From CAXGUU01 sp964012875 (GTDB taxonomy: Bacteria; Pseudomonadota; Gammaproteobacteria; Ga0077536): 30,186 bases of DNA. A program made the position numbers and the translations under genes. The notes beneath the pieces were generated by a model that worked only from the letters and a program-made list of their open reading frames with translations, had not been told where the DNA came from and searched no databases. Numbering within the stretch: position 1 is the first letter of the stretch; every line of letters begins with the position of its first letter. This document shows positions 1-8,227 of the stretch, one piece after another. Location: assembly GCA_964012875.1 (NCBI GenBank), contig CAXGUU010000003.1, positions 1-30,186 on the forward strand, written 5' to 3'.

Positions 1-1
1 C

Positions 2-712
2 AATACCGCCGCCCGCGACGAGTTTAATATCAATTTGAAGAAATGTTCCTTCACCGGCGAGCCGCTGGATGACGGTACATTCGATTGGATCGGGGACAAC
101 TTCGGTATTGCTCCGGCCAGCATGTACGGCACGACCGAAGTCGGTGTGATCATGGTCGACTACCCCGGGATGAGCGGCCACCGCGTGCGCCGAGGAGCGC
201 TGGGGAAACCCGCGCCGGGTAACGAAGTGACTATTCTGAACGATGATGGCACGGAGGCCGATGACGACGTCATTGGCGAGATCGCCGTCCGGCGCCGTGG
301 CGAATGGTTTCGCGTTAAGGATTTCGGCCGACGCGACAGCGACGGTTATTTCTTCCACGCCGGGCGTGCGGATGACGTCATCATCTCGGCGGGCTGGACG
401 ATGAGTGCGGTCGAAATCGAAAACACACTGCTTAAGCATCCAGCGGTTGGTGAAGCCGCTGTGATTGGTGTGCCAGATGAGATGCGCGGTCAAATTGCCC
501 GTGCTTATATTGTTTTTCGGGATAATGAGTCTGCCAGCGCGGAATCCTTGCAACAGTGGATGAAGGCGCAGCTGTCGCAACATGAGTACCCGCGCGAACT
601 TCGATTCATCGACGAGATGCCGAAGACCCCGGCCGGCAAGGTCAATCGCAAAGTCCTGCGGGATCGGGCGAAACTGGAAACAATTACAACGACATTGGAC
701 GGAACAACATGA
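2..712 (+). CDS. Acyl-CoA synthetase (AMP-binding family), C-terminal part; 5' end outside the window
   Basis: Adenylate-forming ligase that activates a carboxylic acid to its acyl-CoA through an acyl-AMP. The frame is open from base 2, so the N-terminal ATP-binding half lies upstream of the window. Visible are the YGTTE core motif (A5 type), the hinge region with GYFFHAGRADD, the mobile C-terminal domain with GWTMSAVEIE, and the catalytic-lysine motif PKTPAGKVNRK near the end. The sequence is closest in feel to acetyl-CoA synthetase-like or medium-chain acyl-CoA ligases. The stop overlaps the start of the next gene by four bases (ATGA), so the two are probably translationally coupled: an acid is activated, then its enoyl-CoA or hydroxyacyl-CoA is handled by the MaoC-like protein. 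Substrate cannot be read from the sequence. Confidence 0.9.
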   Translation, partial: NTAARDEFNINLKKCSFTGEPLDDGTFDWIGDNFGIAPASMYGTTEVGVIMVDYPGMSGHRVRRGALGKPAPGNEVTILNDDGTEADDDVIGEIAVRRRGEWFRVKDFGRRDSDGYFFHAGRADDVIISAGWTMSAVEIENTLLKHPAVGEAAVIGVPDEMRGQIARAYIVFRDNESASAESLQQWMKAQLSQHEYPRELRFIDEMPKTPAGKVNRKVLRDRAKLETITTTLDGTT

Positions 713-1851
713 GCGAGAGCATTACGCGCGAGTTTGTCGGCATTACTGACGCCGCTTTGGATGATTTGCGCAAACGAATCGGCGTCAAAATCGGGCGCAC
801 ACTTGAACCATGGTGCTACGAGGCAACGCGCGACAACATTCGCCACTACGCGCACGGCATTGGTGACGACAACCCGCTATGGTGTGATCCTGACTATGCC
901 CGTTCAACGCCCTATGGCGACATCATCGCACCGCCGTCGTTCATTTTTGCCTGCAGCCGTATCATCAGTGGCTATGTCGGTGGCCTGCCGGGCATTCACG
1001 CCATGTTTGCGGGGTGCGACTTTTCCTGGATGAAGCCGATTCGTCGAAACACTGAACTTCACACCGAGGCTTACCTGAAAGATCTGATCGAGCACGATAC
1101 AAAATTTGCGGGCCGCTCGATTCAACAGGTGTACCACGTCGATTTTTTCGATGATACGGGTGACCAGCTTGCGGCCGCGGATTCCTGGTGTTTTCGAACT
1201 GATCGCGATATCGCGCGTGAAGCGGGCACCAAGTATGACAATCTGAAAGGCAAATCACAGCGAGTCTACAGTGACGAGGAGCTTGCCCTACATTCGGCGC
1301 TCTATGCCGAAGAGCGGATTCGCGGACGTGAGACGCGCTATTTCGAAGATGTCGACGTCGGCGAAGCATTGCCGACCATGGCGAAAGGGCCCATGACGGT
1401 CACGGGTTTTATCTGCTACGCCCAGGGCTGGGGCGGCCTCTATATCCGTGCAAACAAGCTGGCCTGGCAGTTGCAATCAGCGCATCCGGCAACCGGCATC
1501 AAGAACCGCTATGGCATTCCCGACTGTCCGGAACGTGTTCACTGGGAAGAAGAGTTCGCGCACAAGGTCGGCGCCCCCGGCGCTTATGACTATGGTCCGG
1601 AGCGTTGTTCGTGGATGTCACATGCAATTACCAATTGGATCGGCGACGACGCTATGCTGACGCATCTGTACACCGAAATCAGGCGTCACAATCCGGAAGG
1701 TGATTTGTTGACGATCGACGGATCGGTGACGGGAAAGCGAGAAGAAAACGGACAACGTCTCGTCGATTTCGAACTCGTAGCCAGGAACCAAGACGGTGAG
1801 CTTTCGTGTCGCGGCACGGCGACGGCCGCGCTACCATCGAAAAGCGGCTAG
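709..1851 (+). CDS. MaoC / FAS1-like dehydratase-domain protein (double hotdog acyl-CoA hydratase-like)
   Basis: A 380-residue protein with two predicted hotdog halves. The N-terminal FAS1-like dehydratase domain covers roughly residues 10-180 and contains GDDNPLWCDPDYA followed by YGDIIAPPSF. The C-terminal half covers roughly 215-375 and ends with a conserved-looking GRREENG-like strand region. Relatives hydrate or dehydrate acyl-CoA thioesters. The usual MaoC signature is GDxNPxHxD; here the His position is Trp (NPLW), so the first domain may be structural or may belong to the subfamily that lacks this His. The start at 709 overlaps the ligase stop by four bases, which fixes the start and implies an operon. 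Family assignment is firm; exact reaction is inference. Confidence 0.85.
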   Translation: MSESITREFVGITDAALDDLRKRIGVKIGRTLEPWCYEATRDNIRHYAHGIGDDNPLWCDPDYARSTPYGDIIAPPSFIFACSRIISGYVGGLPGIHAMFAGCDFSWMKPIRRNTELHTEAYLKDLIEHDTKFAGRSIQQVYHVDFFDDTGDQLAAADSWCFRTDRDIAREAGTKYDNLKGKSQRVYSDEELALHSALYAEERIRGRETRYFEDVDVGEALPTMAKGPMTVTGFICYAQGWGGLYIRANKLAWQLQSAHPATGIKNRYGIPDCPERVHWEEEFAHKVGAPGAYDYGPERCSWMSHAITNWIGDDAMLTHLYTEIRRHNPEGDLLTIDGSVTGKREENGQRLVDFELVARNQDGELSCRGTATAALPSKSG

Positions 1852-1915
1852 AAGTGGTTTCGACAAATTTTAAAGCCAGCGCCGCCGCCAACAACATGTA
1901 GATCACTGCGAGGGT

Positions 1916-3337
1916 TTACTGCGAGCGCCTTGCAGCCAGCTGCCGCAAATTGTCCTCGTGTTTCTCACGACTGATTTGATAGAAACTGAGCAATCCGACC
2001 GACACGAGATAGAAGACCCATATTGCAGGCGCGAAAGCAAAGGCGAGCTCGTAGAGCGTATCCTGTGGCACGTCGCCCGGTTTTGCGCTTGCCGGGAAGT
2101 TCACCCAGGCCAGGATTTGCCCGGCGACGACGACACCCAGCCCGTTTACCGCTTTTTGCGCAAAGCTGTTGGCAGCAAAGAAGGTTGCCTCTGATCGACG
2201 CCCGGTACGCAACTCGCTGTCTTCCACGACATCGGCGAACATCGCCGCCGCAATCGTTGCCACCATGATCATGAAGGTGACATCGATGGTATAGAACACC
2301 AGCAGCGCGTAATAAAGCTCGGCCGTACCGTTGTCGGGAAACCAGCCAAAGTAACGAAGAATCGGTGGCAACGGTGTCAGCACCAGCGTAATCAGGCTGA
2401 TGATAATCGTGGCCTGTTTTTTCCCGAGCCAGTGCGACACCCTGGGTGCGAGCACCAGCGCGACCAGGGCCGAAAGAAAATACGGTAATTGCAGAGTGCC
2501 CATCTGCTCGGTCGTCAGTTCCCAGAAATGGCGCGCGAAGTAAATGCCGAGACTGGTGTTGACGCCGGCTGCCATCGCGCTGAACAAGCCGGCGGCGAAC
2601 AGAATCAGGAACATCCTGTTGGACAATGTCTCGCGGAGCTCTCCCAAAGTACGCCCGAAGTTGAAGGGTTTCGGCGGCGGTGGCTGGCGCAGGTGGGGAA
2701 TGTGGCGATGCGTACCGAAAGCCGAGACGTAAATTGAAACACCGATAACAATCGATGCGGCGAGTCCATAGTTGCTCCAACCTTCAACGTATTCCATGCC
2801 GCCCTTGGATTCAGGCAAAAACACCAGGTAAACCAACAGGGCCATGGTCAGTCCGCCCCACCAGCCAAAGAAGAAACGGAAGCTCATGAACCGGGTCCGC
2901 TGGTCATAGTCGTCGGTCAGTTCGGCGGCGAGCGAGGTTGACGGAATCTCGTAGAACGTCAACAGGGTACGGATGAGGATTGCGAGGGTGACAAAGTAGA
3001 TGAACAGCGAGTCCGGATCCCAAGCCGGCGGTGTCCACAGAAAGTAATAGGCGACCGCTGCGGGGACACCCGCGACGTACATCAGCGGATGTCTGCGCCC
3101 CCAGCGCGACCGCAGATTGTCCGACAAGTGGCCGACGAGGGGATCGGAGATTGCGTCGACCATAAGCGCGATGAAGATGCCAAAAGACACCCACTCAGGC
3201 GGCAACCCAACGACCTGACTGTAAAAGAACAACAGCAGATAGTTGAAACCATTACTCTTCGCCCCGTAGGCCACCGCGCCGAAACCGTAATAGAGTTTCG
3301 TGGACAGTGTATTGGAGGCGTAGGTGGTAGTGGTCAT
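1916..3337 (-). CDS. GPH-family sugar/cation symporter (MFS superfamily)
   Basis: Inner-membrane carrier of 473 residues with about 12 hydrophobic segments. The signature DAISDPLVGHLSD followed by SRWGRRHPLMY after TM2 is typical of glycoside-pentoside-hexuronide:cation symporters. The frame stays open for another 81 codons upstream, but that extension is Cys/Arg-rich, unlike a transporter N-terminus, and runs into the divergent esterase gene; the ATG at 3337 giving MTTTTYASNTLSTK is the natural start. Other GPH members carry sugars or uronates, but many environmental homologues sit beside lipid or steroid catabolism genes and their substrate is unknown. The gene is convergent with the MaoC gene (64-bp gap) and divergent from the esterase. 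Confidence 0.85.
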   Translation of the reverse strand: MTTTTYASNTLSTKLYYGFGAVAYGAKSNGFNYLLLFFYSQVVGLPPEWVSFGIFIALMVDAISDPLVGHLSDNLRSRWGRRHPLMYVAGVPAAVAYYFLWTPPAWDPDSLFIYFVTLAILIRTLLTFYEIPSTSLAAELTDDYDQRTRFMSFRFFFGWWGGLTMALLVYLVFLPESKGGMEYVEGWSNYGLAASIVIGVSIYVSAFGTHRHIPHLRQPPPPKPFNFGRTLGELRETLSNRMFLILFAAGLFSAMAAGVNTSLGIYFARHFWELTTEQMGTLQLPYFLSALVALVLAPRVSHWLGKKQATIIISLITLVLTPLPPILRYFGWFPDNGTAELYYALLVFYTIDVTFMIMVATIAAAMFADVVEDSELRTGRRSEATFFAANSFAQKAVNGLGVVVAGQILAWVNFPASAKPGDVPQDTLYELAFAFAPAIWVFYLVSVGLLSFYQISREKHEDNLRQLAARRSQ

Positions 3338-3462
3338 TGCTCGGAAGTCGGACTGAACTAGTCGCCCTATGCTAACGCAACCCCCGCGGCAGGCGCGATT
3401 CAGGCGGGCAACCGTTGTACACTCCCTGCTACGAGAACGCAGAGCCGCCCCTGGAGACAAAA

Positions 3463-4356
3463 ATGGCCAATGCACAAATCGAAGCGATCCGCACTTTGCT
3501 GGCGGAAAACCCGGTGGTCGCACCCGGAGCCTCATTGGAAGACATGCGCAAAGGCATTGATGCCATGGGTGAAATGGCACCGCGCCTTGACAACGTCACA
3601 TCCGAGGCCGTCGACGCCGGTGGCGTAGATGCCGAATGGTTCAGCGTACGCGGTGGTGATGCCGATCGCGTCGTACTCTACTTGCACGGTGGGGGCTACG
3701 TCATCGGTTCGGTGCAATCGCATCGGGTGCTGCTTGAACGGCTTGCAGTCGCGGCTGATTGCAGGGTGCTGGCACTCAATTATCGTCTCGCGCCGGAAGC
3801 GCCATTCCCCGCTGCCGTCGACGACGCAGTCGCGGCCTACAAGTGGTTGCTGTCACAGGGTCTGACGGCGTCTAAAATCGCCACCGCTGGAGACTCGGCG
3901 GGTGGCGGCCTCACCATGGCAACCCTGGTCGCATTGCGCGATGGCGGTGAAACACTGCCGGCCTGCGCCGCGCCGATTTCGCCGTGGGTCGACATGGAAG
4001 GTACTGGTGATTCGATGCAGTCACGCGCGTCGGTCGATCCCATGGTGCAAAAGGAAATACTCGATCAGCTCGCGGGCACCTACCTGGGCGGCGCGAACGC
4101 ACAGGATCCGCTGGCATCGCCGCTGCACGCAAACCTTGATGGCTTGCCGCCACTGCTGATCCAGGTGGGTGATTGTGAAACCCTGCTCGACGATTCGACC
4201 CGCCTGGAAGCGAAACTCAAGGCTGCCGGTGTCGACGCCACCCTAGAAGTATGGCCGGAAATGATTCACGTGTGGCACCTCTTTGCGCCCATGCTGGACA
4301 AGGGGCAGGAAGCCATCGATCGAATTGGTGAATTTGTGCGCGGCCATACGACGTGA
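3463..4356 (+). CDS. Alpha/beta hydrolase fold-3 esterase (HSL / bacterial family IV)
   Basis: A cytoplasmic carboxylesterase-like enzyme of 297 residues. The family IV oxyanion-hole motif HGGG is at residues 75-78 and the nucleophile motif GDSAGG at 143-148 with Ser145. The likely remaining triad members are Asp237 (VGDCETLLDD) and His269 (EMIHVW). The hydrolase would cleave short to medium acyl esters. The start is the ATG at 3463, preceded by a GGAG at 3453-3456; the frame opens 16 codons earlier, with a TTG, but that stretch has no ribosome site. It is transcribed away from the GPH symporter and is followed after 38 bp by the DUF1326 gene on the same strand. Confidence 0.9.
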   Translation: MANAQIEAIRTLLAENPVVAPGASLEDMRKGIDAMGEMAPRLDNVTSEAVDAGGVDAEWFSVRGGDADRVVLYLHGGGYVIGSVQSHRVLLERLAVAADCRVLALNYRLAPEAPFPAAVDDAVAAYKWLLSQGLTASKIATAGDSAGGGLTMATLVALRDGGETLPACAAPISPWVDMEGTGDSMQSRASVDPMVQKEILDQLAGTYLGGANAQDPLASPLHANLDGLPPLLIQVGDCETLLDDSTRLEAKLKAAGVDATLEVWPEMIHVWHLFAPMLDKGQEAIDRIGEFVRGHTT

Positions 4357-4394
4357 CGACTACTTAATAGTTAAATCGAACTGAGGACATATTG

Positions 4395-5021
4395 ATGAAA
4401 CGACGTGATTTCAACGCTTACATGGGAGCAGCAGGCGCGGTGGCCATGACGGCGGCCAACGCCAAAGCCGGCGAAGCATCGAAGTGGCAGTTCAGGGCTG
4501 ATGTGGCCGAATCCTGCTGTTGCGAAATTCCCTGTCCATGTAACTTCGGTCGGCGCACCAAGCTCAAGTGCGAAGGTTCACGCCTGATACAAATCACCGA
4601 AGGTAATATCGGTGGTGCTGATCTCGCGGGTGTTGGATTTGTCGTCACCTTCGATATGGGTAACTGGACGCGCATGTACATGGATGACGCCATGACCGCG
4701 GCCCAGCGTGAAGCCTGGGACAAAATCTTCCCGGCAGCCTTCGGTGGCTTCAAGAAACTGATGACGGCACTCGAGTACGTGCCGCTCAGCGTGGAACGCA
4801 GCGCCGACAAGGTTCGTTTCTCAGTGCCCGCGTCGACGGTCGAAATCGAGATGATGAAAGGCCTCGATGGCGGCCCCATCGTCGTCAATAATCTGCCGTC
4901 AGCGGCCTATCACAACTACGTGCAGTACGAATCCGTGGTGCATCAACACAAGAGTGAGGCGGCAGAGTTCTCGCACAAGGGTACAAACGGATTTACCTCG
5001 ACTATGATTGCGGCGGGGTAG
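4395..5021 (+). CDS. Exported DUF1326-domain protein
   Basis: A 208-residue protein of unknown function. The N-terminus MKRRDFNAYMGAAGAVAMTA has the RR-D-F pattern and hydrophobic stretch of a twin-arginine signal, with a likely cleavage after AKA near residue 25. The DUF1326 core starts with a Cys-rich element, ESCCCEIPCPCNFGRR, which could bind metal or form disulfides, and continues through a conserved TFDMGNW-like strand. The ATG at 4395 has a GAGGA site 7 bp upstream; a TTG one codon earlier is less likely. It could be cotranscribed with the esterase. DUF1326 proteins have no established role, and I assign none. Confidence 0.85.
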   Translation: MKRRDFNAYMGAAGAVAMTAANAKAGEASKWQFRADVAESCCCEIPCPCNFGRRTKLKCEGSRLIQITEGNIGGADLAGVGFVVTFDMGNWTRMYMDDAMTAAQREAWDKIFPAAFGGFKKLMTALEYVPLSVERSADKVRFSVPASTVEIEMMKGLDGGPIVVNNLPSAAYHNYVQYESVVHQHKSEAAEFSHKGTNGFTSTMIAAG

Positions 5022-5038
5022 TCATGCTGCCATGGTTA

Positions 5039-5059
5039 CCTGCGGGCTCTGACCGCAGG
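5039..5059 (+). other. Stem-loop 18 bp downstream of the DUF1326 gene
   Basis: CCTGCGG (5039-5045) pairs perfectly with CCGCAGG (5053-5059) around a 7-base loop. No T-run follows, so it is either an mRNA 3'-end stabiliser or a weak or Rho-assisted terminator. Confidence 0.35.
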
Positions 5060-5141
5060 GAGCGCCAGCCATGTGACTGTTCGCCAGGAAGGGTGGTCGG
5101 AAGAGCAAGAGGGGCTTTGAAGCTTATCTCTACTCAGCTGA

Positions 5142-5423
5142 GCACGCCGCGCTACAGTCCGTTTACGTTCGCTGAACGAAAACGTCGTACCGAAGAGCAC
5201 TGGCAAGATGGATGGGAACATCAACGCGCCGCGTATCACGCTCGATGACGGGTGCACGTTCAATGGCACCATTCACAGCGAGAAAGAAGCCAGTGCGTCG
5301 ATTACCGATCTGAAATCGCAAACGGCTTTGCGGACGGTAAATCGGACTTCGGAACAAGACGTCGCACAGGGCATGACTCAGGCGCTGGGAGCAGCCCGCT
5401 GTCAGCGCCTTTTTCGCCTTTAA
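5142..5423 (+). pseudogene. Possible bactofilin C-terminal remnant
   Basis: After an in-frame stop ending at 5141 the frame is open to 5423. The stretch beginning at the ATG at 5208, with NINAPRITLDDGCTFNGTI, has the G-x-I-x-A-P-R-I-x-(I/L)-x-x-G-x-x-x-x-G-x-I periodicity of the last turns of bactofilin beta-helices (polymer-forming cytoskeletal proteins). The N-terminal bulk of a bactofilin (normally 100 or more residues) is missing, there is no ribosome site at 5208, and the tail after residue 30 looks random and runs into a terminator hairpin. I read it as a decayed fragment; chance resemblance is possible. Confidence 0.35.
5380..5415 (+). terminator. Intrinsic terminator candidate
   Basis: AGGCGCTG (5380-5387) pairs with CAGCGCCT (5403-5410) over 8 bp, followed immediately by a T-run (5410-5415). 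The orientation suits + strand transcripts coming from the esterase/DUF1326 pair. It also lies between that pair and the convergent DUF3127 gene. Confidence 0.5.
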
Positions 5424-5441
5424 AAAGAGCAGGTGCCGGCG

Positions 5442-5795
5442 TCAGAACGGCACATCGTCGTCGGTAAACGGTGGTGGTTCGTCGTTTGCGGGCGGTGCAC
5501 TCTGACCGCCGCCTTCTGCTTCGAGCGTCCAGACGTCCAGGCTGTTGAAGTAGCGGACTTCGCCCTGCGGACTGGTCCATTCGCGACCGCGCAAGCTGAA
5601 ATCGACTTTAACCTGGTCGCCGACCTGGAAGTTATCTAGGACATCACAGCGGTCGCCCGTGAGCTGGAACTGAACATGCTGCGGATAGCTGGGATTGTCC
5701 GCCGTCTCGACAACGAACTCACGCTTCTGAAAGCGCTCCGTGACCTGTTTCGTTTCGAAGATTGCGTAAAGTTTTCCAGTCGTTTGAAAGCCCAT
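5442..5795 (-). CDS. DUF3127 OB-fold protein with SSB-like acidic C-terminal tail
   Basis: A 117-residue protein. Residues 1-92 match the DUF3127 pattern: a beta-rich start (GKLYAIFETKQVTERFQKREFVVE), then FQVGDQVKVDFSLRGREW and RYFNSLDVW, an OB-like fold best known from small Bacteroidetes proteins. After a Gly/Ala/Pro linker the protein ends PPPFTDDDVPF. The last six residues, DDDVPF, closely mimic the DDDIPF tip by which E. coli SSB recruits its partners. A role in binding single-stranded nucleic acid or the SSB interactome is inference. It is a single gene, convergent with the upstream + strand genes. The ribosome site is weak (GGGA about 13 bases upstream). Confidence 0.8.
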   Translation of the reverse strand: MGFQTTGKLYAIFETKQVTERFQKREFVVETADNPSYPQHVQFQLTGDRCDVLDNFQVGDQVKVDFSLRGREWTSPQGEVRYFNSLDVWTLEAEGGGQSAPPANDEPPPFTDDDVPF

Positions 5796-5841
5796 TAATG
5801 TTGGTGTCCCAGCTGTAGATAGTAAATATTCTAACCGGCCC

Positions 5842-5929
5842 GGTGTCTGACACCAGTACTTGCCTGCAAGGAGGCCAGGGAAGGCGATGCCGCCCTGGAT
5901 CGCCGCGACCGGCAGCGAGACCTGGCCTC
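5842..5929. repeat. Cluster of nested and consecutive inverted repeats
   Basis: Four perfect inverted repeats crowd into 88 bp. GGTGTC-T-GACACC is at 5842-5854 and CTTGC-CT-GCAAG at 5859-5870. GAGGCCAGG (5871-5879) pairs with CCTGGCCTC (5921-5929), and nested within it GGCGAT (5883-5888) pairs with ATCGCC (5899-5904). The last arm overlaps the stop codon of the LLM gene. Such palindrome clusters resemble REP-type elements or bidirectional transcription-end structures. Confidence 0.55.
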
Positions 5930-6911
5930 AGGATGGTTCAGGTGCAAGAGCGCGAACCGCGATTCGGGTTGCTTCGAGCCGACTCATGCTGACCGGGCTG
6001 ACTGCGATCACGGGTTCGTCGACACCGCGGGCTCGAAACTGGTCCAGTTGCTGTTCGCATTGTTCGGGTGGACCTAAAACACAAACCTGCTCAACCAGTT
6101 CATCGGGGATCACTGCCGCCATGTCGCGCCGCGATCCCTGGTTTCCGGCAATGGACTTGATTTGGTCCATGACTGCGCCGAAGCCTGCCCGGCGCCATTG
6201 CCGTCGGTAATTCGGCAGTTGGCCGAAGAAGGCGAGGTTGTAGCGTGCAGCCGATTTGGCCGCGTCGATGTCATCGCTCAGGAACGTCGGCATGCTGAGC
6301 ACGCAGCCGAACGCTTCGACGTCGCGTCCCGCCTGCTCGGCCGCTTTATGGGCTGCTTCGAGCAGGGTTGGAATGTAATCGAGCGGTGACAGAAAAGGCA
6401 TCAATCCGTGTCCGACGGCGCCCGCTACCGCCGCGCTTTCGACAGTATTGCCGGCGACGTAGACCGGCAGATCATGTTTGCAGGGGGGCGGGGCCAGAAA
6501 CCCTGCGCCCGCGCGGCCCGCCAGTGCTTCGCTCACCGCCACCGTGTAGTCCCGCAGGATCGTACGTGCTTCACCCATATCGATCCCCAAACTTGCAAGC
6601 ATCTGGCGATGACTCATGCCGAGGCCCAGGGTCAGGCGTCCGCCTGAGAGTTCAGCGATGGTTCGGGCCGTTTGCGCTGCCAGGAACGGATGGCGGAAAT
6701 AGATGTTGGCGATATTGGTTCCGACTCGAACGGCGTTGGTTTTCAGTGCCGTCGCCAGCGCGCAGGCCAGTGCGTCACCGCGCCCCTCATTTACATACAC
6801 GGTTGAATAACCGTGCTGCTCCGCGAGCTGGCCGAGTTCGACGATCTCACTCGCCGCTTCGTCCGTAACGGTTGAAAGTACGATGCCAAGATCGCGTTTT
6901 TCACTATTCAT
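5928..6911 (-). CDS. LLM-class (luciferase-like) flavin-dependent oxidoreductase
   Basis: A 327-residue TIM-barrel-type protein of the bacterial luciferase / F420-dependent reductase superfamily. The N-terminus LGIVLSTVTDEAASEIVELGQLAEQ, then VRVGTNIANIYFRHPF and GGRLTLGLGMSH, follow the usual order of the first strands; the C-terminal part has the VLGPPEQCEQQLDQF cofactor/product loop. FMN or F420 use cannot be decided from the sequence. It is the last gene of a minus-strand operon: its start overlaps the MFS stop by 8 bp, so the carrier probably imports the oxidised compound or its precursor. The stop lies within an inverted repeat. Confidence 0.85.
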   Translation of the reverse strand: MNSEKRDLGIVLSTVTDEAASEIVELGQLAEQHGYSTVYVNEGRGDALACALATALKTNAVRVGTNIANIYFRHPFLAAQTARTIAELSGGRLTLGLGMSHRQMLASLGIDMGEARTILRDYTVAVSEALAGRAGAGFLAPPPCKHDLPVYVAGNTVESAAVAGAVGHGLMPFLSPLDYIPTLLEAAHKAAEQAGRDVEAFGCVLSMPTFLSDDIDAAKSAARYNLAFFGQLPNYRRQWRRAGFGAVMDQIKSIAGNQGSRRDMAAVIPDELVEQVCVLGPPEQCEQQLDQFRARGVDEPVIAVSPVSMSRLEATRIAVRALAPEPS

Positions 6912-8193
6912 TCACACGTGCTCCATCAGATATCCGCCCGCCGATCGGGGGTCTGACCAGAAGGACCAACACGGCCCCCAGCATCAGCGAGCCGGCGAGT
7001 AGGTACATGCCACTGGCGGTGCTGCCGGTTGTTTCCTTGATCCAGCCGATTGCCGACGGAGCAACGAATCCGGACAGGTTGCCGATTGAATTGATTAATG
7101 CAATTCCGGCGGCCGCCGCGCCGCCGGCGAGAAATCCGGTAGCCAGGCCCCAGGCCTGTGGTATTGCGGAGAAGATGCCGCAGGCAGCAACTGTAAGCGC
7201 TGCTATTGCGAGCGCCGGAGTATCGACCAGCGCGACGCTTGCGACCAGGCCAATGGCGCCGATGGCCGCAGGGATGACGATATGCCAGTGTCGCTCGTTT
7301 GTGCGATCGGCATTGTGTCCGACCAGGACCATGCACAGTGCCGCCGCCGTGAACGGGATAGCCGTGAGCAAGCCAATTTGCAGCACAGACGCATAACCAA
7401 GTTCGCGCATGATGGTCGGGATCCAGAAATTGAGGCCGTAGAGACCCATGACCAGCGAAAAGTAGATCGCCGCCATGACCCAAACCGCCGGCAGTCTGAA
7501 TGCATCGACCACACGGTGATGCGTCCCCGCAGGCGGGTCGAGTTGTTGTTTCAGATAGCTTTTCTCGGTGGGACTTAGCCACCGCGCCTCGTCGATGCTG
7601 TCGTCAAGATAATTGAGCGCGACGAAACCCATCGCGATCGACGGCAGGCCTTCGAGTAGGAATAGCCACTGCCAACCAGACAGAGCGCTGACACCGTCAA
7701 AATGACTCATGATGAAGCCAGACAGGGGACCACCGATAACGATCGATATCGCGACCGCAGTTGCGAACAGCGCAACAACCTTGCCGCGCCGCGCGGCCGG
7801 GAACCATAAGGTCAGGTAGAAAATAACGCCGGGGAAAAAGCCGGCTTCCGCCACACCCAGCAGGAAGCGCAACACGTAGAACATCAGCGGCGTGCTTACG
7901 AACAGCATCGCCGCTGAAATCAGACCCCAGGCGATCATGATGCGGGCAATGGTCCGGCGCGCCCCTATGCGCAGCATGAGCAGGTTGCTGGGCACCTCGA
8001 AGAAGAAATAGCCGATAAAAAAAATGCCGGCGCCGAAGCCATACACAACTTCGCTCCAGCCGAGTTCATCCAGCATCTGCAGCTTGGCGAAGCCGACGTT
8101 GACGCGGTCGAGATAGGCGCACACGTAGCAGGCGAAGAGGAAGGGGATCAGCCGCAGGCTGACGCGGGCGTATAGTTTGCTGTCGTCAGTCAC
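6904..8193 (-). CDS. MFS transporter, anion:cation symporter-like (ACS) family
   Basis: A 429-residue inner-membrane carrier with about 12 membrane segments. TM1 carries YVCAYLDRVNVGFAK, the D-R-x-N-x-G motif usual in the ACS family (phthalate, tartrate, hexuronate and other organic acids). Residues around 100-140 hold GVAEAGFFPGVIFYLTLWFP and RRGKV, also typical. The start is a GTG at 8193 giving MTDDSKLYARVSLR; the ribosome site is poor, which fits translation following the upstream oxidase gene 34 bp away. Neighbours on both sides are oxidoreductases, so an organic acid substrate is a reasonable inference. Confidence 0.87.
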   Translation of the reverse strand: MTDDSKLYARVSLRLIPFLFACYVCAYLDRVNVGFAKLQMLDELGWSEVVYGFGAGIFFIGYFFFEVPSNLLMLRIGARRTIARIMIAWGLISAAMLFVSTPLMFYVLRFLLGVAEAGFFPGVIFYLTLWFPAARRGKVVALFATAVAISIVIGGPLSGFIMSHFDGVSALSGWQWLFLLEGLPSIAMGFVALNYLDDSIDEARWLSPTEKSYLKQQLDPPAGTHHRVVDAFRLPAVWVMAAIYFSLVMGLYGLNFWIPTIMRELGYASVLQIGLLTAIPFTAAALCMVLVGHNADRTNERHWHIVIPAAIGAIGLVASVALVDTPALAIAALTVAACGIFSAIPQAWGLATGFLAGGAAAAGIALINSIGNLSGFVAPSAIGWIKETTGSTASGMYLLAGSLMLGAVLVLLVRPPIGGRISDGARVNE

Positions 8194-8227
8194 TGGAAGC
8201 GGTCTGCAGCCACTTTCCCGTGGCGCT

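Larger units (their letters stand above)
5022..5441. other. Gene-poor stretch between DUF1326 and DUF3127 genes
   Basis: About 420 bp between two convergent genes. It holds the stem-loop at 5039-5059, the possible bactofilin remnant and the terminator at 5380-5415. No intact gene is visible on either strand. Confidence 0.6.

Noticed and set aside
1679..1906. A minus-strand frame starting MIYMLLAAALALKF that resembles a membrane segment.
   Set aside because: Only the first 15 residues are hydrophobic; the rest is antisense to the MaoC gene and unlike any protein.
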